Assembly (NCBI RefSeq): GCF_902498185.1
Contig: NZ_CABVIX010000001.1
Span: forward strand, 496,001-560,000
Length of the DNA stretch: 64,000 nt
Reading direction: 5' to 3'
Source: Pseudomonas fluorescens
Lineage (GTDB): Bacteria > Pseudomonadota > Gammaproteobacteria > Pseudomonadales > Pseudomonadaceae
The notes below the pieces were generated by a model, which saw nothing but the letters and a program-made list of their open reading frames with translations, was not told the origin of the DNA and searched no databases. Both the position numbers and the translations under genes were made by a program. Positions 41,671 to 50,382 of this stretch are shown piece by piece (position 1 is the stretch's first letter; every line of letters begins with the position of its first letter).

Positions 41671-44600
41671 TCAGGCCGAGGCGTTGCTTGCCGCGGCCTC
41701 GCTCTTGTACTGCTGGCTCGGCAACAACCCCATCACTTCACAGAACAGCGACCGCTGCTTCCAGTCCTCCCGGTCCCCGATCACATACAAGCGCCGCTTG
41801 GCCCGGGTAACCGCGACATTGAGCAGGTTGGGCTCTTCCACCACCCAGTCCCGAGCCCCAGGTGCTTCGCTGCTGCCGCCCAGAATCAGAATGATCACCT
41901 GTGCTTCCTTGCCCTGCATGGTGTGGACCGTGCCGTAGACCATCCTGGGCGACAGAAACGCGGCCAACTTTCCGCGCACATCCTGAAACGGCGTGATGAC
42001 TGCGATGCTGTCTTCCGTGACGCCGTCGGTTTTCAATGTTTCCAGCAAGCGCTTGAGCGCGATGCCTTCGTCTCGTACCCAGTTGTTACCATGGGATTGC
42101 CCCGGTGCATGAATCCAGCCGGTGGCGACGCTGGCAAGGGTTTCCTTGCTGGCAGAGGGGGCGAGGGTGCCGTAGACCATGGCGCCGTCGTAGGCGATGC
42201 GGTTGGCCAGCTCGAACATGGGCCGGTCGCAGCGCCGGTGGACGACGAGTGGCAGGCCGACCCAGTTTTTCTGGCCCTGGGGGCCCAGCAGCTTGCCCCA
42301 GGGCGTAGCCTGGTCGGCGAGGGTCTGGGCGGACTGGCGATTGCACAGCCAGTGGGGGTCGACCTTGTAGCAGGTGCGCATGTGTTCGAGCACGGCGTCC
42401 GAAACGGACACGATCGGCTTGAGTTGCATGGGGTCGCCCACAAGCACCGCGCGCCGTGCACGCCACAGGGCACCGACTGCGGCCTGGGGCGTGACCTGAC
42501 CTGCTTCGTCCACCAGCAGCCAGCCGATTTCGCCGCTGTTGAGACTGCCAAACGATCGTGCGAAGGATGAAAAGGTGCTGCTCAGCACCGGCACCACCAT
42601 GAACAGCGAAGCCCAGGCCGAGCGAACCAGTTCTCGGGACATGCCCTGGTAGCGGCCGCCGCCGAGGGTACTGATGACGAAGTACAGGTTGCAGAGCAGC
42701 CGCTTGGCTTCAAGCCGGAAGAAAGTGCGGTGCAGGTTCAGCGCCTCAATGAAGACTTTGGCGCGAGCCTGGCGCCAGCCTTCGATTTTCCAGGGCTCGA
42801 GCAGCTCGATTTCGTCGCCGCGGCCGATCACCCCGCTGTCGAGCCATTCGAGCAGGTGTTTGGCGCCACCCTCCAGGGCCACTTGACGCAGTGTGGTGAT
42901 GTGTTGAGCTAGTCGCTCATGGAGGGCGCTGAGTGCTTTTTCGTCGCGGGTCAGTTGCTGGCTGAGCTCTGTACGCTGAGCGGACAGGCGCGCAGCCGTG
43001 CGTTCGGCGGCATCGAAGGTGCCTTTGGCCAAGGCATGGCTGCTGTCGAGCAACGTCTTCTTTGTCGACCAGCTGCGGGCGGCGCTTCCAAGGCTCAGCA
43101 GGTTGGCGAGCCAGCCGGGCTTCTGCGCCAGATGCGACTGCAGCACTTGCACTTGGGTTTGGAGAGCCATGCAGGCAGGGCGAAGTGTGGTGCTTTCCAA
43201 CTCGGCCTGTTCGGCATCGATCTGCAGGCTCTTTTCAAGATGTGCCTGGCGCTCATGTTCGCTTGCCGCGACTTGCGCCTTGGTGGCATTCAGCGCCTCG
43301 ATGAGCGCGCTGATCTGCGAGGCCTGAGCGGTGAGCGCTTCGGTGCCGGACTTGGCTTGTTGGTAACGGGTGACGGCGGCCTGCCAGGTACTCAGCCGTT
43401 CGGAGGACGTCCAGGTGACTTTGCTCTGTTCGGTGAGCCATCCCAGGAACCCTTTGGGTGCGGGGGCTGAACTGGAGGTGTTTTCTTCCACGGTGCCTTG
43501 CAATTGCTCAAGCTCGGCGACGTACAGGTCTTCGTCCTGCGCCAGTGCCGCAGCGACTTCGAGGTCGACCTCGTCGGTCTTCTTTGGGGCGTCGGGTTTG
43601 GCCGGCGTCTCGCCATAGAAGAAACGGTTGACGAAGCGTGTGCGCTTGGCCTTGCTGCCGAGCGCAGCAGAGATCATGCCCCACGCGGGCTTGCCGGTGG
43701 TGAGCTCGCCAAGGTCCGCAAAATAATCGATGTCAGGCAGCCAGGACTCGTCGATCTTGTCGCGCTGCGGCAGTTCCAGGGTGACGTTTTCGACGGCGCC
43801 GTTGTTCGACGACGCCACGACCATCTCGAAGCCGAACAGCTCGGGAATCAGGCGGAAGGCCGTCTGCTCCCGGCCGCTGTCGTTGGCGACTTCGCGTCCA
43901 TCTGTGACGAATGCATGGGCGGCCCGGTCGAGCGAGGCGAGCACGTCCGCGCGCTGGGTTACGACTGCGGCGATCAGGTCGCGTAGCAGGGTGGTCTTGC
44001 CAGTGCCCGGCGGCCCGTTGACGCCGAGGATGCCGGACGAATCGGTCAGCGTATCGAGCAGGGTATTGACGGCCAACTGCTGCGAATGCACCAGGCCGAG
44101 ATGGTGCTCGGTGGGCCAGCACCCTCGCGGATAGCGCTCAGGGGACAGTTGCTCGATCAGCGGGAGGGACGCGCAGTCCTGGTCGAGGTCCAGGCGCTTG
44201 CTCGTCGAGTGTTGCTGGAGGTACAGATCCAGCGGGGCGCTGGTATCGCCTGCCGCCAGCGCGGAAGCTACATGGGCGAGGTCTGACAGCAGGAAACTGT
44301 TGAGCGGGTCATCTTCCTGGACGGGCTTGTCCGGGTTGATCGGCGCCGAGCGGCAGCGATGCTTATGCGAGGCCTGATCACCGAAAAACCCGCCCAGCCC
44401 GAGACTTTCGCGAATGGACTGGGTGAGCGCCTGAAGCCCTTCGGCGGTCGCTTCGTTGCCGAACAATACCTTTGCCTGATGCCGGGCATCCTCCTGGGCC
44501 GCTTCGAAACCATGGGTCCAGTCGGATTTTGCCATCGCGCGGCCAAGAAACCAGGCCTCGGTGGACAGCACCAGACTGTCAGCCACCATCGTGCCGGTGT

Positions 44601-44931
44601 CGGTGAATTTCAAGGCGTAGAGTGCGGTTTCCTTGGACTGCGGTTCCTTGTAGCCCTGGTCGGCGCCATAGAGTTCAGCCAGTTTCAGCGCGACATCGCG
44701 GTTGTCGTAGAGGTGCACATAAAGGGTATGGCTCCACACACGCTTCTCGGGTAGCTTCTGCTGACTCAGCAGGCTCGCGGGCAACCAGGGCATCACGGCC
44801 TGCTCGGCATCGATGTCATGGTAGAAGGGTTGATGGAGGTCGTTCTTGCCCCGGCTTATCAGCTTGGGAACAGACTGCGGTTGCAGCAGCTCCACCGCAT
44901 GCCAGTACCGCACGATATCTTGCTGGTTCAT
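41671..44931 (-). CDS. Superfamily 1 (Upf1/Dna2-like) DNA/RNA helicase
   Basis: This 1086-residue protein is an ATP-driven helicase. Walker A GPPGTGKTTLL lies at about 306-316, Walker B is LLVDEAGQVTPQA, and the C-terminal motifs include YGTVHTMQGKEAQVI and VAVTRAKRRLYVIGD (motif VI). Between motifs I and II there is a long inserted helical stretch (about 480-720) rich in Gln, Glu and Ala that looks like an antiparallel coiled coil, often seen in large standalone helicases. The N terminus (1-290) is not recognised. ATG at 44931 with AGGA is preferred over TTG at 44934. It has no nuclease or methylase partner gene. Roles in RNA or DNA repair or in phage defence are possible, none shown. Confidence 0.88.
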   Translation of the reverse strand: MNQQDIVRYWHAVELLQPQSVPKLISRGKNDLHQPFYHDIDAEQAVMPWLPASLLSQQKLPEKRVWSHTLYVHLYDNRDVALKLAELYGADQGYKEPQSKETALYALKFTDTGTMVADSLVLSTEAWFLGRAMAKSDWTHGFEAAQEDARHQAKVLFGNEATAEGLQALTQSIRESLGLGGFFGDQASHKHRCRSAPINPDKPVQEDDPLNSFLLSDLAHVASALAAGDTSAPLDLYLQQHSTSKRLDLDQDCASLPLIEQLSPERYPRGCWPTEHHLGLVHSQQLAVNTLLDTLTDSSGILGVNGPPGTGKTTLLRDLIAAVVTQRADVLASLDRAAHAFVTDGREVANDSGREQTAFRLIPELFGFEMVVASSNNGAVENVTLELPQRDKIDESWLPDIDYFADLGELTTGKPAWGMISAALGSKAKRTRFVNRFFYGETPAKPDAPKKTDEVDLEVAAALAQDEDLYVAELEQLQGTVEENTSSSAPAPKGFLGWLTEQSKVTWTSSERLSTWQAAVTRYQQAKSGTEALTAQASQISALIEALNATKAQVAASEHERQAHLEKSLQIDAEQAELESTTLRPACMALQTQVQVLQSHLAQKPGWLANLLSLGSAARSWSTKKTLLDSSHALAKGTFDAAERTAARLSAQRTELSQQLTRDEKALSALHERLAQHITTLRQVALEGGAKHLLEWLDSGVIGRGDEIELLEPWKIEGWRQARAKVFIEALNLHRTFFRLEAKRLLCNLYFVISTLGGGRYQGMSRELVRSAWASLFMVVPVLSSTFSSFARSFGSLNSGEIGWLLVDEAGQVTPQAAVGALWRARRAVLVGDPMQLKPIVSVSDAVLEHMRTCYKVDPHWLCNRQSAQTLADQATPWGKLLGPQGQKNWVGLPLVVHRRCDRPMFELANRIAYDGAMVYGTLAPSASKETLASVATGWIHAPGQSHGNNWVRDEGIALKRLLETLKTDGVTEDSIAVITPFQDVRGKLAAFLSPRMVYGTVHTMQGKEAQVIILILGGSSEAPGARDWVVEEPNLLNVAVTRAKRRLYVIGDREDWKQRSLFCEVMGLLPSQQYKSEAAASNASA

Positions 44932-45143
44932 CAACGTCCTTGAGAGCCCTTAGGGCTCGATCGTCCTGGGTCAGGGGCACATCCTAACTCATGACTCAAT
45001 TCGTAATGAATCTGTCGTGGACAATTCTCCCGGCCGAGACGAGCTGGGATCAGACCACGTCTTTCCTGGCAAGATCCGATGGAGCTGCATGGCGGCCCGC
45101 TGAAAAAACGATTAACTTATTCGCCAGTATTACTCACGCACGG

Positions 45144-47744
45144 ATGGGCCTGTTTCTGAAACATCTTACCCGGGAAGAACTTGAGGCAGAGGTCGCGCGT
45201 CTGCACTCCGTTCTTGCAGATGCAGGCATCGATGCGCAACGTGTGGGGCAGCCCGATCCTTCCTCGCAATGGGCGCCATCGGCCCTCCATGAGCGCACGC
45301 AGGCGCACGTGGCGGGCCTTGCCGTCGAGCAGACCCAAGAGCGGTATCGACTGGCGGCCAAGGCCACCAACGATGCGATCTGGGACTGGGACCTGAGCAG
45401 CAATCAGGTGCTGTGGAACGACGCGCTGGGAGAGGCCTACGGGCACCGCCTGGCCGACGCCGACCTGTCCGGCGACTGGTGGATCGCCAACATCCATCCC
45501 GAAGACCGTGAGCGGATCTTCACCTCCATCCATGCGGTGATCGATGGAGACGGTACGGCCTGGACCGATGGCTACCGCTTCCGCCGCTGGGACGGCTCGT
45601 ACGCCGAGGTGCTGGACCGGGGTCACGTGATTCGCGACGGCAAGGGCCGGGCCCTGCGCATGATCGGGGCGATGCTTGATCTGACGCGCGTGCGCACCGT
45701 CGAAAACGCGCTGCGCAAGAGCGAAGAGCGCTACAAGGCGATCGTGGATTCGATCGAGGCGGCGTTTGCCATCGTCGAGGTCAAGTTCGATGCCGATGAT
45801 CATCCCGTGGACTACCGCTTCGTCGAGGTCAACCCGGCGTTCGAGCGTCAGGCGGGCGTGGATCTGCGCGGCAAGTGGGTAACGGAGTACGCTCCCGACC
45901 TGGAGCCGTTCTGGTTCGAGGCGTATGGGCACGTTGCCAAGACCGGCGAGCCGGCCAATTTCGAGAACTATGCCGAGGCGTTCGAGCGCTGGTTCGATGT
46001 GCGCGCCGTGCGGGTTGGCGACCCTGCGGATCGGCAGATCGGTCTGTTTTTCAGCGATGTCACCGAGCGGCGAAGTGCCCAGGAGCGCCTGCGCGCGAGT
46101 GAGGCGCTGGCACGCGAGAACATCGAGCGCGTCCAGCTGGCCTTGGCGGCCGGGGCCATCATCGGCACCTGGCACTGGGATATGCCGGGCGATCGCTTCA
46201 CGGTCGACGAAGCCTTCGCGCGCGCTTTTGGTCTTGATCCAGAGCTGGGCCGCAACGGCATCAGCCTGACACAGGTGGTCGAGACGGTTCACCCTGACGA
46301 CCGGGACGCGCTGATCGTTGCCATCAATGAGGCGGCGGTCCGAGGCGGCGCCTATGCGCACCAGTACCGGGTCAGGCGCGAGGACGGCAAGTATTACTGG
46401 ATCGAGGCCAACGGGCGGGTAGACCAGGCAGAGGATGGCACGCCACTGAGCTTTCCGGGCGTGCTGATCGACGTGCAGGACCGCCGCGTGATGGAGGCGG
46501 AACGTGACCGCGCCACCGCCGCGCTGCGGGCGATTACCGAGACCCTGGAGCAGCGCGTGGCTACGCGGACAGCCGAGCTGATGCAAGCTGAAGAGAAGCT
46601 GCGTCAGTCGCAGAAAATGGAAGCCGTCGGGCAGTTGACCGGGGGGCTTGCGCATGACTTCAACAACCTGCTCGCGGGCATCTCCGGCTCGCTTGAACTG
46701 ATGGCCATGCGCATCCGCCAAGGGCGCCTGACGGAGGTCGACAAGTACATGGCGGCGGCCCAGGGCGCCGCCAAGCGAGCCGCGTCGCTGACTCATCGTC
46801 TGCTGGCATTCTCGCGCCGCCAGACGCTCGACCCACGGCCCACCGATGTCGCCGCCCTGGTGGCCGGCATGACCGAGATGATCCAGCGCACGGTAGGGCC
46901 GGGCATCGTGGTTGAAACCGACAGTTCACCGGGCCTGTGGCCGATCCTGGTGGATGCCAGCCAGCTCGAGAATGCGCTCCTGAACCTGTGCATCAATGCC
47001 CGCGATGCCATGCCGGAGGGCGGGCGCATCACCATTACCTCGGCCAACCGATGGGTCGATGCTGCGGCAGCGCATATCTATGACGTCCCCGAGGGGCAAT
47101 ACCTGTCGCTGTGCGTGGCCGATACCGGCACCGGGATGACCCCAGAGGTGATCGCCAAGGCCTTCGACCCGTTCTTCACCACCAAGCCGATCGGGCAGGG
47201 GACGGGACTTGGGCTCTCGATGATCTACGGGTTTGCCCGGCAGTCTGGGGGGCAGGCGCGTATCCATTCCGAGGTCGGGAAAGGCGCAACGGTCACCATC
47301 TATCTGCCAAAGTACACTGGCGAGGCGGCTGAGGAGGAGGGCGACACCCAGGCTCCACTGACGGCCCTTGCGGACAGCGGCGAGACGATCCTGGTCGTCG
47401 ACGATGAGCCCACGGTACGCATGTTGCTGGCCGATGTGCTGGGGGATCTTGGCTATACAGTGATCGAAGCCAACGACAGTCTGGCCGGACTGAGGTTACT
47501 GCGCTCGGATGCGCGGATCGATCTGCTGGTGACGGATGTGGGACTGCCGGGCGGTATGAATGGCCGGCAGGTGGCGGATGCAGGGCGTGAGCTCCGGGCG
47601 AACCTGAGGACCTTGTTCATCACCGGGTATGCCGAAAGCGCCGCAGTCGGGCACGGGCACCTGGAACCGGGCATGCGGGTGTTGACCAAGCCGTTTACGG
47701 CGGATGCACTGGTTGCCCGGGTGAGTGAGTTGCTGGGGGAGTAG
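45144..47744 (+). CDS. Hybrid sensor histidine kinase with three PAS domains and a receiver
   Basis: This 866-residue cytosolic protein has a short N-terminal helix (1-50), three PAS/PAC units (about 60-180, 195-310, 330-450), a HisKA domain with the H-box GGLAHDFNN (H504), an ATPase domain (NALLNLCINARDAMPEGG, GTGMTPEVIAKAFDPFFTTK, GTGLGLSMIYG) and a C-terminal receiver with phospho-Asp 798 in LLVTDVGLPGG. The open frame starts at ATG 44991, which would add 51 weakly conserved residues; 45144 is chosen because the coiled helix begins there, but neither has a good ribosome site. No membrane segment, so the stimulus is probably cytosolic. The output regulator is not next door. Confidence 0.88.
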   Translation: MGLFLKHLTREELEAEVARLHSVLADAGIDAQRVGQPDPSSQWAPSALHERTQAHVAGLAVEQTQERYRLAAKATNDAIWDWDLSSNQVLWNDALGEAYGHRLADADLSGDWWIANIHPEDRERIFTSIHAVIDGDGTAWTDGYRFRRWDGSYAEVLDRGHVIRDGKGRALRMIGAMLDLTRVRTVENALRKSEERYKAIVDSIEAAFAIVEVKFDADDHPVDYRFVEVNPAFERQAGVDLRGKWVTEYAPDLEPFWFEAYGHVAKTGEPANFENYAEAFERWFDVRAVRVGDPADRQIGLFFSDVTERRSAQERLRASEALARENIERVQLALAAGAIIGTWHWDMPGDRFTVDEAFARAFGLDPELGRNGISLTQVVETVHPDDRDALIVAINEAAVRGGAYAHQYRVRREDGKYYWIEANGRVDQAEDGTPLSFPGVLIDVQDRRVMEAERDRATAALRAITETLEQRVATRTAELMQAEEKLRQSQKMEAVGQLTGGLAHDFNNLLAGISGSLELMAMRIRQGRLTEVDKYMAAAQGAAKRAASLTHRLLAFSRRQTLDPRPTDVAALVAGMTEMIQRTVGPGIVVETDSSPGLWPILVDASQLENALLNLCINARDAMPEGGRITITSANRWVDAAAAHIYDVPEGQYLSLCVADTGTGMTPEVIAKAFDPFFTTKPIGQGTGLGLSMIYGFARQSGGQARIHSEVGKGATVTIYLPKYTGEAAEEEGDTQAPLTALADSGETILVVDDEPTVRMLLADVLGDLGYTVIEANDSLAGLRLLRSDARIDLLVTDVGLPGGMNGRQVADAGRELRANLRTLFITGYAESAAVGHGHLEPGMRVLTKPFTADALVARVSELLGE

Positions 47745-47770
47745 GGCGGTCTGCAGCGGCCATCGGTGCC

Positions 47771-47856
47771 TCATCGCGGCGGTTCGGCGTACCGACAAGC
47801 CCGCGCCTACAGGTGCGTAGGCGCGGGCTTGTCGGTACGCCGAACCGCCGCGATGA
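47771..47856. repeat. Large perfect palindrome (REP/BIME pair)
   Basis: Two arms of 40 bases (47771-47810 and 47817-47856) are exact reverse complements around the 6-base loop AGGTGC. Each arm contains GCGGCGGTTCGGCGTACCGA and an adjoining CAAGCCCGCGCCTAC, the core of a Pseudomonas REP; a near copy of one arm is at 40193-40240. It lies between the convergent sensor-kinase and DUF3618 genes, so it can stop transcription from both sides and protect mRNA ends. Confidence 0.92.
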
Positions 47857-47865
47857 GTTCACTCA

Positions 47866-48822
47866 TTACTTCTCGTTGAACCCCAACCCCGACGACAGAT
47901 CAGTCCCACCTGCACCCGTAGTCGAGCTACCTGGCCCGGTCGGACTGCTGCCTGGCCCGGAGGTGGTGCTACCCGGCCCGGTCTGGCTGCCCGGCCCGGT
48001 ACGAGGCGGCTCGTTCTCGGTGTTGACCGTCTGCTTCACCGTCTCTTTGGCCTGGCTGTAAACCTCCTCACCCTTGGCCTTGAGCGTACCCGTCAGCTTG
48101 TCGCTGGCATCGCCCAGCAACTCGTCTTCCTTGCGGGTCGAAGGCAGGGCGGCACCGATCGCGGCGCCCAATGCGATGCCCAGCGCCGCGAGCACCAGAG
48201 GCTGTTCTTTGAGCAGGTAGTCAAACTGGCTTTTCACAACGTCAGCTCCATGGTTGATCTGGTCACGGGCATCATGCGCGCTGCGGCGCATCGACTGGGT
48301 GGTCTGGCCTAGCGAGTCGCTGGTGCTGTGGGTCAGGTCGCTGGCCTTGTCCTTGAGCCCGTAGGCCTTGGACTTGGCGCTGTCGGTGGCACTGTGCAGA
48401 CGGTCACCTGCATGCGAGAGGGCGTCCTTGGCGCTGTCGGTAGCACTGTGCAGTCGTTCTCCCGCCTGCGAGAAGGCACCCTTGACGGCGTCTACCGCCC
48501 CACTGAGCGTGTCGCCGAGGCCCGGGCCATGGCTTGCAGAACCGGGATTGAATGGACGATTCTGGTTCATCGCCAGCCACGCCAGGCCTACGGCAGTAAG
48601 CGCCGTGGGAACGGGGTTGTTTTTCAGGGTCGTGCCCAGGTTGCCGAAGAACTCACCGCCATTGCCCTTGGTATAGGCCAGCGCCTGGTCGAACAGCTGA
48701 CCTGGACTCAGGCGGCTTTCAAGCGAGTCGACGATATCGCTGATGCGCTCGCGCTTGGCATTGATCTCCTGCTCGAGCACATCAGGGTCTTTCTGCGATT
48801 CATGGTCGATCGTGGTACTCAT
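47866..48822 (-). CDS. DUF3618 domain protein, membrane-stress operon
   Basis: This 318-residue protein has the DUF3618 region at the N terminus (LEQEINAKRERISDIVDSLE), one hydrophobic stretch at about 72-90, a helical middle with an imperfect duplicated segment (GERLHSATDSAKDALSHAGD then DRLHSATDSAKSKAY), a second hydrophobic stretch (about 210-228, PLVLAALGIALGAAIGAALP) and a repetitive Gly/Pro/Ser tail with several TGPGS-like units. It overlaps the Holin-X gene by four bases. It probably works at the inner membrane together with the other two products; the function is unknown. Confidence 0.8.
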   Translation of the reverse strand: MSTTIDHESQKDPDVLEQEINAKRERISDIVDSLESRLSPGQLFDQALAYTKGNGGEFFGNLGTTLKNNPVPTALTAVGLAWLAMNQNRPFNPGSASHGPGLGDTLSGAVDAVKGAFSQAGERLHSATDSAKDALSHAGDRLHSATDSAKSKAYGLKDKASDLTHSTSDSLGQTTQSMRRSAHDARDQINHGADVVKSQFDYLLKEQPLVLAALGIALGAAIGAALPSTRKEDELLGDASDKLTGTLKAKGEEVYSQAKETVKQTVNTENEPPRTGPGSQTGPGSTTSGPGSSPTGPGSSTTGAGGTDLSSGLGFNEK

Positions 48823-49253
48823 GGCAGTTTCCTCTTCAAGGCTTCCTTGTCTTGCTGCATGGCATTGAGGGTGCGGTCGGGGGTGAGGTGCGATGGCTCG
48901 AACTGCTTCTTGCCCGACTGCAGCATGATGAAGCCGACCACCAGGGTTACCACGCCTACGATCAGCGCGGCCAACCAGGGCGCAACCACCGTGGCCAAGC
49001 CGTACACGGCCGATAGCAGCAGGATGATGAAGCCGGCCAGAACGACGATCGCGCCGCTGGCTACAGCGGCGGTGCCCGCCTTGAGCGTATTGAGATTGTG
49101 CTGCAGTTCGGACTTGGCAAGCGCCAGTTCCTTGGTGAACAGCTCGGGCACCTCGTGCATCAGCTGGCGCAGCAGGCCGCCAATCGAACCATTGTCATGC
49201 GCGGCGGGGCTGTCCAGCGGAGCGCCGGGATTGTTGAGCGGGTCGCGATTCAT
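48819..49253 (-). CDS. Phage holin family protein (Holin-X / DUF1469-type)
   Basis: This 144-residue protein has two membrane segments (about 55-82 and 88-110: AAVASGAIVVLAGFIILLLS and VVAPWLAALIVGVVTLVVGF) after a helical N terminus (LRQLMHEVPELFTKELALAK). Despite the name the family is widespread in non-phage genomes and not lytic; it sits in operons with DUF3618 and stress-induced proteins. Start and stop overlap its neighbours, so all three are translated together. Confidence 0.85.
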   Translation of the reverse strand: MNRDPLNNPGAPLDSPAAHDNGSIGGLLRQLMHEVPELFTKELALAKSELQHNLNTLKAGTAAVASGAIVVLAGFIILLLSAVYGLATVVAPWLAALIVGVVTLVVGFIMLQSGKKQFEPSHLTPDRTLNAMQQDKEALKRKLP

Positions 49254-49903
49254 TACACACCTCCTTTGTAAGGATCGTTCTTGACCGGCCCGTCACCTGG
49301 CGTGCCCACACCCGTCCCCAACGGATCGACCGGTGTGAACGGCTCATGGGTCGACACATCGCTCGACCGGCCCGGGTTCACCTGTGGTGTTTTGGGAACC
49401 GGCGACTGATAGGGCTTGGTGGCGCCATAGGCGCTGGGAGGAGAAGACGACGAAGCCCCCGATGACGAACCGCTGGAGGAGGGTCCGTGGCTGGAACTGG
49501 CCCGCAGGAATCGCGACAGCCCGAAACCGATCGCTACGCTGCCGGCGAGAAACACCGCCGGATTGTCGCGCGCCAGTTGCGTGCCCTTTTGCAGCAGCTG
49601 CTCGGCGCTCTGGTCCCGCACTTGATGGGAGAACTCGCCCAGGTAGCGGGCCAGATCGCCAAGGTAGCTCGACAAGCCGAGACTGTCCTTGCCCTCCAGC
49701 GCGGAGGCGGCCGACTGTGCGCCCTCCACCAGCGTATCGAGTTGTTCGGCAGCAAAGTCCCGATAATGCTCGAACTGCTCGCTGCCTTGTTCCTTGGCTT
49801 CGGTAAGCAACGAGCTCGCCTCACCGGCGATGTTCTGCAGATGGTCCTTCGCGGCATCGGCATCGGTAGGTGGCGTTGACACTGGATGGTCTGTCTTGTC
49901 CAT
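49253..49903 (-). CDS. Nutrient-deprivation-induced (NdiB-like) / stress protein
   Basis: This 216-residue protein is first in the three-gene operon. ATG at 49903 has a GGGAGA site. It has a helical amphipathic N-terminal part (SSLLTEAKEQGSEQFEHYRD, ALEGKDSLGLSSYLGDLARY), one hydrophobic segment (about 118-133, AVFLAGSVAIGFGLSRFL) and a low-complexity Ser/Pro/Gly tail. The longer frame to 50089 lacks a ribosome site. The same order (Ndi-like, Holin-X, DUF3618) in other proteobacteria is linked to starvation or osmotic stress. Role unknown. Confidence 0.75.
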   Translation of the reverse strand: MDKTDHPVSTPPTDADAAKDHLQNIAGEASSLLTEAKEQGSEQFEHYRDFAAEQLDTLVEGAQSAASALEGKDSLGLSSYLGDLARYLGEFSHQVRDQSAEQLLQKGTQLARDNPAVFLAGSVAIGFGLSRFLRASSSHGPSSSGSSSGASSSSPPSAYGATKPYQSPVPKTPQVNPGRSSDVSTHEPFTPVDPLGTGVGTPGDGPVKNDPYKGGV

Positions 49904-50150
49904 TACTGTCTCCCTGTTGCTGATAGAACGCAGGCATACAACGCAGATTGCCCAGCGACGGTTTTTTGGGTGTTCATTAGGGGGACGGGACAAGCGGTGC
50001 AAGAGTTCAATCGAAGGGATAAGCGTATACACACGAGGGCCAAGCGGCAGGCTGATGATCTGCTGGGCACCAGCGGATCTCTCGCGCAAGCCGAAATCCC
50101 GCCTGGCATTGCCGGGCGGGATCAGGCGGGTCTTGCTCGATGGAGTCGGG
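49904..50150. promoter_or_regulatory. Upstream region of the membrane-stress operon
   Basis: This 247-base region should hold the operon promoter. A GAACTC on the minus strand (bases 50003-50008) followed after 17 bases by TCCCC weakly recalls the AlgU/sigmaE form GAACTT-N16-TCTGA, but the -10 match is poor. No other convincing element was found. Confidence 0.35.
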
Positions 50151-50309
50151 TCAGTGCTGGTAAGCCAGCTGCCGTGGCTTCTGCGCGCGGGGACGTTGCA
50201 CCACCGGCGGTTGGTGCCACCGCAAGATCCGCATTACGCCCCATAGCATTGCCAAGGCTACGGAAAACCAGGCGGCAATCAGGCTGAAGAGGGTCATTGC
50301 AAGGCTCAT
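50151..50309 (-). CDS. Small single-pass membrane protein, 52 residues
   Basis: ATG at 50309 has an excellent GGAGGTAATCC ribosome site. The protein begins MSLAMTLFSLIAAWFSVALA and continues with MLWGVMRILRW, one membrane helix (about 3-30), then a basic tail with many Pro, Gln and Arg. It is on the same strand as the upstream amidase gene, 73 bases away, and the membrane-stress operon follows 247 bases later. It is below the usual annotation cutoff. Function unknown; the tail faces the cytosol by the positive-inside rule. Confidence 0.75.
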   Translation of the reverse strand: MSLAMTLFSLIAAWFSVALAMLWGVMRILRWHQPPVVQRPRAQKPRQLAYQH

Positions 50310-50382
50310 GGATTACCTCCGTTGCGTTGGCTTCTTCCTGCTCTCCCTGATAGTGACCACTGGCCATTGCCGATGATTCAGA

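Noticed and set aside
50003..50008. AlgU/sigmaE-like -35 box before the membrane-stress operon
   Set aside because: The -10 part does not fit; mentioned only as a weak hint.
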